DNA of 64,000 nucleotides from Desulfitobacterium dehalogenans ATCC 51507. GTDB lineage: Bacteria; Bacillota; Desulfitobacteriia; Desulfitobacteriales; Desulfitobacteriaceae. The position numbers and the translations under genes were made by a program. The first letter of the stretch is position 1; each line of letters opens with the position of its first letter. The notes under the pieces are model-generated. The model was not told where the DNA came from. It made no database searches and saw only the letters and a list, made by a program, of their open reading frames with translations. The stretch is from positions 2,914,001 through 2,978,000 of the forward strand of contig NC_018017.1 of the NCBI RefSeq assembly GCF_000243155.2. The letters run 5' to 3'. This document shows, one piece after another, positions 24,867 through 32,394 of the stretch.

Positions 24867-25304
24867 ATGTTTAAGCGATTCAGAATTACCTTTTTTACTT
24901 TCGTTTTGGGTTTTTTTCTCTCGTTTTCAGCTGTGGCCTTAGCAGCTAGTGCATCCAGCCCACTATCATCATTTGGAACCATTTATAATCACGCTTACTG
25001 GGGTGATGCAACTGTCTTTACCGATAGTGGACATGCCGCTGGATCCGCTGGCATAGAATGCGGCAATTCAGCACCTGCAGGTTACATGGGAGCACGTGCG
25101 TATTTGTATAGGCAATCGGTGGGATCTTATGTAAGTCTTTCTGAATGGTCTTACAACTCACTCACTGCTACGTCATGGGGGACTTCAACGGATTGGTATA
25201 GCGGTTATAGTGACTACTATAGAGCAAGAGGTAATTTCAACATATATAATGGCTATGACTATACTGAGAAGTTTAGTGGTTATACCCCATATTTACACAA
25301 TTAG
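24867..25304 (+). CDS. Small secreted protein, unknown
   Basis: 145 residues with a good signal peptide (MFKRFRITFFTFVLGFFLSF, cleavage near ALAAS) and ribosome binding site AAAGGAG. The mature part is aromatic- and Ser/Thr-rich (SLSEWSYNSLTATSWGT, YSGYSDYYRARGNFNIYNGY) with GYMGARAYLYRQ, which I associate with small beta-sandwich exported proteins of Gram-positives. A single Cys remains after cleavage. A lactococcin-972-like bacteriocin was considered, but the core motifs do not match. The next gene starts 17 bp later, so they are probably paired. Confidence 0.7.
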   Translation: MFKRFRITFFTFVLGFFLSFSAVALAASASSPLSSFGTIYNHAYWGDATVFTDSGHAAGSAGIECGNSAPAGYMGARAYLYRQSVGSYVSLSEWSYNSLTATSWGTSTDWYSGYSDYYRARGNFNIYNGYDYTEKFSGYTPYLHN

Positions 25305-25321
25305 GAGGTGGAGTAACAGTT

Positions 25322-25789
25322 ATGATTAAAAGAAGATCTCATGCTTTAACTATCGCAGGCGCTCTTGTTATAGGTCTAATAGCTGGATCGTTAAGTTTTG
25401 GTCCAATATCTTTATTTGCCGAGACCGTTCAAACGACTGCTGCTGTTCCTCAATATAAAATTAACGAGAATGGCCAGACGTATGGCTCCGGGATGTATGC
25501 ACCTGATTCTTTAAGCTTACCCGACTTAATTTTGGCAGATGGAGATAATGGTGTTCAAGGGTATATAAAAAAGGCTGATATTAATAATGATTTACCTAAA
25601 AACCCAACAGAAGCTCTGGAGTGGAACAAAAAACTGGAGAGCGCTCCAGCATATCGCGAAGTACCGCTATATGATTTTGATGGTGTGACTGTCGTTGGTA
25701 GCTTTAAAATCTTTAACCCTTTAGCTGAAGACAGTAAAGAAATAGTGAATAAACTGCTCAATAATGCTGGCGTTGAAGATGTTGAGTAG
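25322..25789 (+). CDS. Exported protein of unknown function
   Basis: 155 residues. A signal peptide or N-terminal anchor (about 7-33, AGALVIGLIAGSLSF) is followed by a mature part starting near AETVQTT. The motif YKINENGQTYGSG and the block LPDLILADGDNGVQGYIKKADINND look like a conserved module I have seen in exported Firmicute proteins of unknown role. AGGAGGTGGAG lies upstream, and the gene is 17 bp from the preceding secreted protein. It is probably part of a two-gene unit ending at the hairpin 25854-25894. Confidence 0.7.
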   Translation: MIKRRSHALTIAGALVIGLIAGSLSFGPISLFAETVQTTAAVPQYKINENGQTYGSGMYAPDSLSLPDLILADGDNGVQGYIKKADINNDLPKNPTEALEWNKKLESAPAYREVPLYDFDGVTVVGSFKIFNPLAEDSKEIVNKLLNNAGVEDVE

Positions 25790-25853
25790 ATCGTTTAAGC
25801 CGACTCCAATAGTAATGTGTATATGTGTTTCATAGGCACAGTAAAGTCCTTGG

Positions 25854-25894
25854 GGGTGCCGCAAAACGTGATGAAAATACGTTTTGCGACACCC
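25854..25894 (+). terminator. Hairpin after the exported-protein pair
   Basis: A 16-bp stem (15 of 16 paired) GGGTGCCGCAAAACGT/ACGTTTTGCGACACCC with a 9-nt loop and a weak T tail. The remaining bases to 26102 hold only the repeat shared with 24340-24390. Confidence 0.6.
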
Positions 25895-26102
25895 TCTTGT
25901 ACTTGTGGAAAAAACCAAACTAGAGGAAAACATCCCCATTTAAGCTCTCTCTATGCAGGACTTATCTTACAGGTTCCGGCCAATCTCTTAGTGCATTATA
26001 AGAATCGCCCTAAATCTTTTTGAAAGTTTTGTTCAATATGTGTAACATTTCTCATCCCTCATTTGTTAATTGGTATGAAGGACAATGAAGGGAGGTGATA
26101 TT

Positions 26103-26531
26103 ATGCGGAAGAGAATAATAGCGTTTGCTCTGTCACTATTAATTCTTTGTCTGACCCCAATACAGATGTTTGCTCAGAGCACAAGTCAGGCAACAGAATC
26201 AGAAGTAGGCCCCATGTGGACCCACATTACTGAATTCACCAATTCCTTTGACATTTCCAGCAGCGGTTTAGCTCAATTTGATACCAGTCTTTACGCCCGC
26301 AGCAACGTAAACAAAGTTGTCATTGAGGCCAGCATCCAGCAATACAGCAATGGAAGCTGGCAAACGATTAAAAGCTGGACGAGCACTTCCAACACCAACA
26401 GCGGTTATCTGGCTCAAAAATGGTATGTCGTGAGCGGATACTATTACCGGCTGGTTTCGACAGGAGCCGTCTATCAGAATGATGTGCTGATGGAGCAAAC
26501 TTCGTTCACAGGGTCAAGCTATTGGTATTAA
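26103..26531 (+). CDS. Secreted DUF6147-like protein
   Basis: 142 residues from ATG 26103 (GAAGGGAGGTGAT site). Signal peptide MRKRIIAFALSLLILCLTP with cleavage near MFAQS. The mature part looks like an all-beta exported domain: ITEFTNSFDISSSGLAQFDT, KVVIEASIQQYSNGSWQTIKSW, GYYYRLVSTGAVYQ. It resembles clostridial DUF6147 proteins in layout. It is the intact member of a local family; a frameshifted copy lies at 28070-28497 and a fossil at 24390. No function is known. Confidence 0.72.
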   Translation: MRKRIIAFALSLLILCLTPIQMFAQSTSQATESEVGPMWTHITEFTNSFDISSSGLAQFDTSLYARSNVNKVVIEASIQQYSNGSWQTIKSWTSTSNTNSGYLAQKWYVVSGYYYRLVSTGAVYQNDVLMEQTSFTGSSYWY

Positions 26532-26596
26532 GTTAATTTAGTTTGATAGACTAGCAACATAATTCAAATCTAAACAGCAAGAAAGTGGGAATATCT

Positions 26597-27532
26597 ATGT
26601 TTAAAAAACTACTCTCAAGTGTTTTGTCTCTTGTGTTGATTTTAACTATGGGGACTACTGTATTAGCAACTGAAATTTCTAGTTCAGAGTTAAACACTAA
26701 TTCTTTAGATGAAAAAATCACCAATTCACAACCATATACATTTACTGTTAACGAATATGATGTCTATGTTTCCACAAGAAATAAAACAAATGAACAATTG
26801 CTTAAAGAGGGGTATGAAACAGAAACCATTAAAGCCATCAAATCTAACTTAATTGAAGAAACTTTACTCAAGTATTCTAAGATGCCTACAGAAGAACTGA
26901 TAGAAAAGTATGGATACACTAAAGAGCAAGCACAAATCATAAAAAATTATGATGGTTCTCCTATTGAAAAATCGCCAGAGCTGCGTGCGATCCTTGCTAC
27001 AATGACTTGTACTGTTGAGGGGATTTCGGCAACTGTTGGTACTCTTTCAATTAAGTTCAGTTGGGACTGGTCGAATTGTCCGATACTGTCTGGGCCTGCC
27101 ATTAAGGATATTGTCGGCATAAGATGGCAAGGTACAGATACCGCTGGTCAACCAATCAATTTAGCACTTGAATTTTCGTCTTGTACATTACACCATTATA
27201 ATTATACCGGTACTACTTATCAATTCTCAACGACTGCATCTGTTGCAACAGATAACCCTTATGGTCACGCTTACTCAAAATTTCCAATGAGTATTAATGG
27301 TAGTAGTAGCGATTATGTCAAAAAAGGAGCTTTAATAGTTACAGTAAGTCGAACAGGAACTAACCATATTAAAGAGGCTGCGTTTGTTTTTGGATACGGA
27401 CATACTATCTTGTCTCTGGAACCTTCTCTCTCATTACCTGTTGCGTTTGGTATAGGATTTTCTGCAGGTGTTGAAAAAATGGTCGAAAAGGCTGTAAGAA
27501 TGACCAATACTGGAAACATTATTAGCTACTAA
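26597..27532 (+). CDS. Large secreted protein of unknown function
   Basis: 311 residues from ATG 26597 (in-frame GTG 26585 is the alternative). Signal peptide MFKKLLSSVLSLVLILTMG, cleavage near VLATE. The N-terminal half of the mature protein is helical and charged (NKTNEQLLKEGYETETIKAI, KYGYTKEQAQIIKNYDG). The C-terminal half has CTVEGISATVGTLSIKFSWDWSNCP, a Ser/Thr-rich beta region and a hydrophobic stretch (SLEPSLSLPVAFGIGFSAG) that could insert in a membrane. The stop codon is one base from the start of a 60-aa membrane protein, suggesting a functional pair such as an exported effector and its membrane partner; this is inference. Confidence 0.7.
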   Translation: MFKKLLSSVLSLVLILTMGTTVLATEISSSELNTNSLDEKITNSQPYTFTVNEYDVYVSTRNKTNEQLLKEGYETETIKAIKSNLIEETLLKYSKMPTEELIEKYGYTKEQAQIIKNYDGSPIEKSPELRAILATMTCTVEGISATVGTLSIKFSWDWSNCPILSGPAIKDIVGIRWQGTDTAGQPINLALEFSSCTLHHYNYTGTTYQFSTTASVATDNPYGHAYSKFPMSINGSSSDYVKKGALIVTVSRTGTNHIKEAAFVFGYGHTILSLEPSLSLPVAFGIGFSAGVEKMVEKAVRMTNTGNIISY

Positions 27533-27533
27533 T

Positions 27534-27716
27534 ATGATTATTGAAGTAATTGCAATACTTGGAAGCCTGGTTGGAGTCCTTATCTTTCCCGTGACCCTCA
27601 TCACCGCAATCAAAAAAATTCGCGACAATAAAAGCACCAAGATAGAAACTTTCATTATGACTCTTGTTTGCGCTTTAATATGGTGCGTTTTGTATGTACT
27701 TTATCTAACTAATTAG
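27534..27716 (+). CDS. Small membrane protein, 60 aa
   Basis: Begins one base after the stop of the 311-residue secreted protein, with no separate ribosome binding site, so it depends on translational coupling. Two hydrophobic helices (about 3-25 and 42-57) are joined by a basic loop (KKIRDNKSTK). Small two-helix proteins coupled to an exported partner are often immunity or chaperone proteins, but nothing here proves it. Confidence 0.6.
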   Translation: MIIEVIAILGSLVGVLIFPVTLITAIKKIRDNKSTKIETFIMTLVCALIWCVLYVLYLTN

Positions 27717-27744
27717 AACGTAGCAATCTTTGAGGCAAAGGTAT

Positions 27745-28010
27745 ATATCCATGTGCTTCCATGTTATATTAAAGAAATCAAAGAATCTCCTGGGTTATCC
27801 ATGATTATGGAATTTGAATAATATGAGCAAGCCTCAAGAGACACTTCTCCGGAGGCTTGCTTTATTTTTGTCTATTCAATTGCCTGAATTCTGCTGCCTG
27901 GAATTAACCCTTATTCTTAAGATAGGCGTTAATTCCCGCAGCGGCTTTCTTTCCAGCTCCCATGGCCAGAATAATCGTAGCTGCACCGGTCACAATATCG
28001 CCCCCTGCGA
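27745..28010 (+). pseudogene. Decayed duplicate of the lipoprotein 3' end, its terminator and the nfnB 3' end
   Basis: 27745-27815 matches the last part of the DUF4829-like lipoprotein gene (about 29862-29987) with an internal deletion. 27827-27867 matches its terminator. 27904-28010 matches the last 107 bp of nfnB (30076-30182) with about seven differences and includes the nfnB stop codon on the minus strand. The match breaks at 28010, where DNA resembling 24749-24805 begins. This is an insertion/duplication scar, not a functional gene. Confidence 0.8.
27827..27867 (+). terminator. Duplicated terminator
   Basis: GCAAGCCTC/GAGGCTTGC stem with TTTATTTTT tail; sister of the one at 29999-30037. 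Confidence 0.75.
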
Positions 28011-28069
28011 AAATAGACATAGGCGAAAGCATAAGTATATGCTTAAGTCAAAGAAGGGGGGTGATTACC

Positions 28070-28497
28070 ATGAGGAGAAAAGCAGTAATTCTTGCCCTGT
28101 CCCTTTTTATTCTTTGTCTGACCCCTATGCAGATATTTGCTCAGAGCACAAGTCAGGCAATGGAGCCAGAAGTAGGCCCAATGTGGGTCAATATTACTGA
28201 ATTCACCAATTCCTTTGACATTTCCAGCAGTGGTTTAGCTCAATTTGATACCAGTCTTTATGCCCGCAGCAACATAAATAAAGTCGTCATAGACGCCAGC
28301 ATCCAGCAATACACCAATGGAAGCTGGCAAACGGTTAAAAGCTGGGCGAGTACTTCAAACAGCAACAGCGGGTATTTAGTCCAAAAAAGTATGTCGTAAG
28401 CGGGTATTATTACCGCCTGATTTCGACAGGGGCAGTTTATCAGAATGATGCATCGGTAGAGAAGGCTTATTACACAAGTTCAAGTTATTGGTATTGA
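28070..28497 (+). pseudogene. Frameshifted copy of the DUF6147-like gene
   Basis: From ATG 28070 (AAGGGGGGTG site) the product follows the intact copy at 26103-26531 closely for about 105 residues. At the codons for QKWYVV the intact gene reads CAAAAATGGTATGTC and this one CAAAAAAGTATGTC, a one-base loss that causes a stop at 28399. The following frame still encodes the expected end (VSGYYYRLISTGAVYQND to SSSYWY, stop 28497). The 109-residue truncated product might still be secreted. Confidence 0.85.
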
Positions 28498-28557
28498 CAA
28501 GCGGAATGTTTTATTTCCAAATTAACACTCCTTTTAGTTGGAAAGAGGTTGATTTTA

Positions 28558-29417
28558 ATGAAAACCAGACGAAACTTCTTCGCTTTCCTGCTCGTAGCTG
28601 TGTTATTTGTATTCGGTATTGCGCCTAACACTTTGGCAGCAACAAGTAATTCAAATCCTTTATCTGCGGAAGAGGCGGTCAAATCTGTGATCTCCCAGTA
28701 TTTTGACAATTATTTCAAATCATATCAGACCCTTGAGCTTATCGATTCAGATGATCTGGTTGAAGAGAACGAAAACACCTTATTATATAAGAAAATGCAC
28801 GAGGTTTTCATTGATGGAAATAAAACTCCTTTAATAGAATGCTTGCCCGTAATTGGGCGCATAGATTTGCTGAACTAGGTGAATCTGACCGGTTCTTTTA
28901 TACTGCTTGCGGAAATGATTGTACCAATTTTGTCTCTCAATGTATTTGGGCCGGTTACGGAGGATATATTGAAGGAAATGATACGCAGACCAAAAATAAT
29001 ATCTTTAATAGGGTCAGAATGGTTAACAATGTATGGCAAGCGGGTGCAATCGGAGGAGGAGGAGTTCCTAATTGGGAAAATGCCACCAATCTGTGGAACT
29101 ATGTTACGACAAATACAGGAGACGGACCGCGAGCAACAGGAGCAAACAACAATCAGCCCTACTATAACCTTCCACCAAGCAGCATCTATTATGGAAATGC
29201 TTTACAGATTAGAAGCGGTAGTTCTGGAGAGTATGCTCACTCAGTATTTGTAACCTACAGCTTGGATTCTTCGACAACGGAATATAACCAGGTACTGGTG
29301 TCTCAACACACATACGATAAATATAACCGTAACCTTTGGGAGCTTATTACAGCATGGGGCGGAAATAATTGCTATATCAGAAAAATGTCCTTTAATAGCG
29401 CTAATTTCAGTAGTTAA
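28558..29417 (+). pseudogene. Broken secreted amidase (Amidase_6 domain)
   Basis: Two overlapping frames make one ancestral gene. Frame 1 (28558-28878) encodes a signal peptide (MKTRRNFFAFLLVAVLFVFG, cleavage near LAATS) and a helical pro-region up to FIDGNKTPL. Another frame (28839-29417) encodes the amidase-type domain: RNWAHRFAELGESDRFFY, the catalytic-Cys block ACGNDCTNFVSQCIWAGYGG, and the His region EYAHSVFVTY. Intact relatives have a longer stretch between the parts, so a deletion plus frameshift is likely. The second frame has ATG 28839 but no strong ribosome binding site, so residual expression would be intracellular. Confidence 0.75.
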
Positions 29418-29510
29418 TCAAACTATATCACGAGAACGGAATTTGTTTTGAATGATTCAGCAATTCCGTTCTCATCCTTACTTAAATATCGAAAGGAGCG
29501 ATCCTTAATC

Positions 29511-29987
29511 ATGAAAAGGCTCATTTTAGCCGCCTTCCTATTCATTTTTTCCTTCACTGTGATAGCTTGCTCCCCTATGCAAAACAACACTCAAAATAAT
29601 AGTTCTTTAGTCGAGCAAAATATTACCACGAAAGATATCGAAGAAAGCAAACAAGTGATCAAAGATCATATTGATGCTTTAAATAACGGAGATTTAAAAG
29701 CGTTAAACAAAACAATCGGCAGGTATAAACAAGAGCTTTATAACAATGGCAACATTGGTAATTACACACTAAAAATTGAGTCTATCGAATATCCGGGTCA
29801 ATATACCACAGCTAACATTCCCCCGAGCAGCTATCGTACCAACTACGGTCAGGACCCCTATAAATCCATGTGCCTTCATGTGATTTTTTCCGAAGGCTGG
29901 GAAGGAAGAGGTATGGATAATTGGGATTATATTCTCATTAAAGAAACCGAAGAATCTCCCTGGGTTATCCATGATTGGGGGGGTTGA
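29511..29987 (+). CDS. Lipoprotein with DUF4829-like domain
   Basis: 158 residues from ATG 29511 (AAAGGAGCGA site). Lipoprotein signal MKRLILAAFLFIFSFTVIAC with lipobox VIAC, so the mature protein is lipid-anchored on the outer face of the membrane. An Asn/Gln-rich spacer precedes a domain with IKDHIDALNNGDLKALNKTI and a beta-rich end (WDYILIKETEESPWVIHDWG), the layout of DUF4829/NTF2-like exported domains. A decayed copy of its 3' end lies at 27745-27815. Convergent with nfnB across a shared terminator. Confidence 0.75.
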   Translation: MKRLILAAFLFIFSFTVIACSPMQNNTQNNSSLVEQNITTKDIEESKQVIKDHIDALNNGDLKALNKTIGRYKQELYNNGNIGNYTLKIESIEYPGQYTTANIPPSSYRTNYGQDPYKSMCLHVIFSEGWEGRGMDNWDYILIKETEESPWVIHDWGG

Positions 29988-29998
29988 AAAATACGAAA

Positions 29999-30037
29999 CA
30001 AGCCTCGAGAGATGATTCTCCAGAGGCTTGCTTTATT
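29999..30037. terminator. Terminator between the lipoprotein gene and nfnB
   Basis: CAAGCCTC/GAGGCTTG with a TTTATTTTTT tail on the plus strand; it also lies just past nfnB on the minus strand. Confidence 0.75.
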
Positions 30038-30075
30038 TTTTGGCTATTGAATTGCCTGAATTCTACTGCCTGGAA

Positions 30076-31467
30076 TTAACCCTTATTCTTAAGATAGGCG
30101 TTAATTCCCGCAGCGGCTTTCTTGCCGGCGCCCATAGCCAGAATAACCGTAGCGGCACCGGTCACAATATCGCCCCCTGCGAAAACTCCGGGAATAGAGG
30201 TTTCCAGGGTTTCTTCATTGACTACGATATTGCCCCATTTGTTCAGTTCCAATCCTTCAGTGGATTGAGTGACCAGGGGATTGGGGCCTTGCCCAATCGC
30301 GACAACGACAGTATCCACTTCAATGTCAAACTCAGATCCAGGGATGGGCACGGGAGAGCGACGACCGGAGGCATCCGGTTCTCCCAGCTCGTAGCGGAGA
30401 CAGGTAAGGGACTTGACCGCACCCTTTTCATCCCCTTGGATGGATACCGGGTTGGTAAGAAGTTGGAATTTAACCCCTTCCTCCTCTGCGTGCTCAAGCT
30501 CTTCATGACGGGCAGGCATTTCCGCCCGGGAACGACGGTAGACAATGCTGACTTCTTCCGCACCCAAACGCAGCGCTGTACGGGCAGCATCCATGGCTAC
30601 GTTACCGGCACCAAAGACAACAACTTTCTTGCCCACTTTAACCGGAGTCTTGTACTCAGGGAAACGATACCCTTTCATAAGATTGGTACGGGTTAAGAAC
30701 TCATTGGCGGAATAGACTCCGTTTAAATTTTCACCGGGAATTCCCAAGAAATTAGGCAGTCCGGCCCCTGTGCCGATGAACACCGCATCATAGCCATTTT
30801 GCAAAAGCTCATGGACAGAGGTCACCTTACCCACCACTTGGTTAACCAGAATCTCAACACCCATGGGTTCTAGGTTACAGATTTCGTTTTGAACAATATC
30901 TTTGGGCAGACGGAATTCAGGAATACCGTACATCAGAACTCCGCCGGCGACATGGAGCGCCTCGAAGATCGTTACTTTATGCCCAGCCTTGGCCAAATCG
31001 CCGGCACAGGCTAAGCCTGCCGGCCCCGCACCGATGATGGCAACCTTCTTACCGCTGGGTGGAGCCACCTCAGGAATTTTACATCCTTTGCTGATTTCGT
31101 AGTCAGCAACAAAGCGCTCCAGGCGGCCAATGGCCACCGATTCACCCTTGATCCCTAAGATACATTTAGCCTCACACTGGGACTCCTGGGGACAGACCCG
31201 ACCGCACACTGCGGGCAAGGAACTGCTTTGCTTAATAATTGCTGCAGCTCCTTCAAAATCCTCTTCCGTAATTTTTTGGATAAATTCTGGAATGGAAATA
31301 TTCACAGGGCAGCCCTGAACACACTTGGGATTCTTACATTGAAGACAACGTTGAGCCTCTTCGATAGCAGTTTCCGAAGCATATCCCAAGGCGACTTCAT
31401 TGAAATTGTGAGCACGCTCTTTTGGGTCCTGGCAGGGCATTTCATGACGGGGTACTTTTAAAGCCAT
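30076..31467 (-). CDS. nfnB: NfnB: NADPH-binding large subunit of NADH-dependent ferredoxin:NADP oxidoreductase
   Basis: Large subunit of the flavin-based bifurcating transhydrogenase NfnAB. I start at ATG 31467 with GGGGGCGC upstream, giving 463 residues. N-terminal iron-sulfur cysteine motifs are CLQCKNPKCVQGCPV and CGRVCPQESQCEAKC. They are followed by FAD-binding IIGAGPAGLACAGDLA and NADPH-binding VVFGAGNVAMDAARTALRLG. The family is widely labelled glutamate synthase small chain (GltD), but the partner here is NfnA, not a GltB large chain. The gap to nfnA is 2 bp. Its 3' end is partly duplicated at 27904-28010. Confidence 0.9.
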   Translation of the reverse strand: MALKVPRHEMPCQDPKERAHNFNEVALGYASETAIEEAQRCLQCKNPKCVQGCPVNISIPEFIQKITEEDFEGAAAIIKQSSSLPAVCGRVCPQESQCEAKCILGIKGESVAIGRLERFVADYEISKGCKIPEVAPPSGKKVAIIGAGPAGLACAGDLAKAGHKVTIFEALHVAGGVLMYGIPEFRLPKDIVQNEICNLEPMGVEILVNQVVGKVTSVHELLQNGYDAVFIGTGAGLPNFLGIPGENLNGVYSANEFLTRTNLMKGYRFPEYKTPVKVGKKVVVFGAGNVAMDAARTALRLGAEEVSIVYRRSRAEMPARHEELEHAEEEGVKFQLLTNPVSIQGDEKGAVKSLTCLRYELGEPDASGRRSPVPIPGSEFDIEVDTVVVAIGQGPNPLVTQSTEGLELNKWGNIVVNEETLETSIPGVFAGGDIVTGAATVILAMGAGKKAAAGINAYLKNKG

Positions 31468-31469
31468 TA

Positions 31470-32318
31470 TTATTGCGCCCCCTTTCCGCAATCACAGTCT
31501 TTAGAGATTTTGGCACGCTCTTCTTCATCTTTATAAAAACTGAGCCGCTTCATTGCCAGATCAAAATCCACCAGGTGACCGTCAAACTCAGGCCCATCCA
31601 CACAGGCAAACTTGGTCTCATCCCCTACAGTAAGGCGGCATGCACCGCACATCCCCGTACCGTCCACCATGATGGGATTCATGCTGACGATGGTTTTGAT
31701 ACCTAAGGGACGGGTAAAGTTGGCTACGGAACGCATCATGACCACCGGACCGATAGCCCAAATGGCATCGATCTTAGTCCCTTGAGCAAGAATCTGCTCC
31801 AGGCCATTGGTGACAAAGCCTTTGATCCCTTTGCTCCCATCATCGGTGGCAATGACAAGCTCATCACTGATAGCAGCCATTTCTTCTTCAAGAATAAGGA
31901 TGTCGGCACTCCGTGCACCAATGACAGAAATAAGCTTATTGCCTGCTTCTTTTAAGGCCCGGGCAATGGGGTATACCGGTGCCACGCCGAGTCCTCCTCC
32001 AATGCAGACCACTGTACCATGATTCTCAATTTCGGAAGGAACCCCCAGGGGACCTACAAAATCAAGGAAGTAGCTCCCCTCCTCCATGGAGTTAATCATA
32101 GCTGAGGAATAGCCTACATCCTGAATAACAATGGTTATGGTGCCCTTTTCCCGATCAAAGTCCATGACGGTGAGCGGGATACGTTCAGATTGTTCATCCA
32201 TACGCACAATGACAAATTGGCCTGGTTCGACTTTTGCTGCGACTGCTGGGGCTTCAACTTCCAGCAAAACGATGCAGGGAGCTGAAGCGAGCTGCCTTCT
32301 TTTCACTACCCGATACAC
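31470..32318 (-). CDS. nfnA: NfnA: ferredoxin-NADP reductase-like small subunit
   Basis: 282 residues from GTG 32318, six bases from AAGGAGGA (a GTG at 32324 is too close). The protein is like dihydroorotate dehydrogenase electron-transfer subunits: FAD domain with RIPLTVMDFD, nucleotide motif VCIGGGLGVAPVYPIARAL, and a C-terminal [2Fe-2S] site DGTGMCGACRLTVGDETKFACVDGPEFDGH (in parts GTGMCGACRLT and KFACVDGPEFDGH). The Asp/Cys pattern and nfnB neighbour point to NfnA, which couples NADH and ferredoxin oxidation to NADPH formation. SudB is another name for the same type. Confidence 0.9.
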   Translation of the reverse strand: MYRVVKRRQLASAPCIVLLEVEAPAVAAKVEPGQFVIVRMDEQSERIPLTVMDFDREKGTITIVIQDVGYSSAMINSMEEGSYFLDFVGPLGVPSEIENHGTVVCIGGGLGVAPVYPIARALKEAGNKLISVIGARSADILILEEEMAAISDELVIATDDGSKGIKGFVTNGLEQILAQGTKIDAIWAIGPVVMMRSVANFTRPLGIKTIVSMNPIMVDGTGMCGACRLTVGDETKFACVDGPEFDGHLVDFDLAMKRLSFYKDEEERAKISKDCDCGKGAQ

Positions 32319-32394
32319 GTGCACTCCTCCTTAATTTCTATACAAAAAGATAACAACTTTCTAACTATTCGATATGGTCTGTCATATTTCCTGC

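Noticed and set aside
24867-25304. Lactococcin 972-type bacteriocin
   Set aside because: Size, signal peptide and Tyr/Trp richness fit, but the conserved core of that family is not visible and no adjacent ABC immunity/transport genes are present.
30076-31467. Glutamate synthase small subunit (gltD)
   Set aside because: Sequence fits the GltD family, but there is no gltB and the adjacent gene is an NfnA-type FAD/[2Fe-2S] subunit, so NfnB is the better call.
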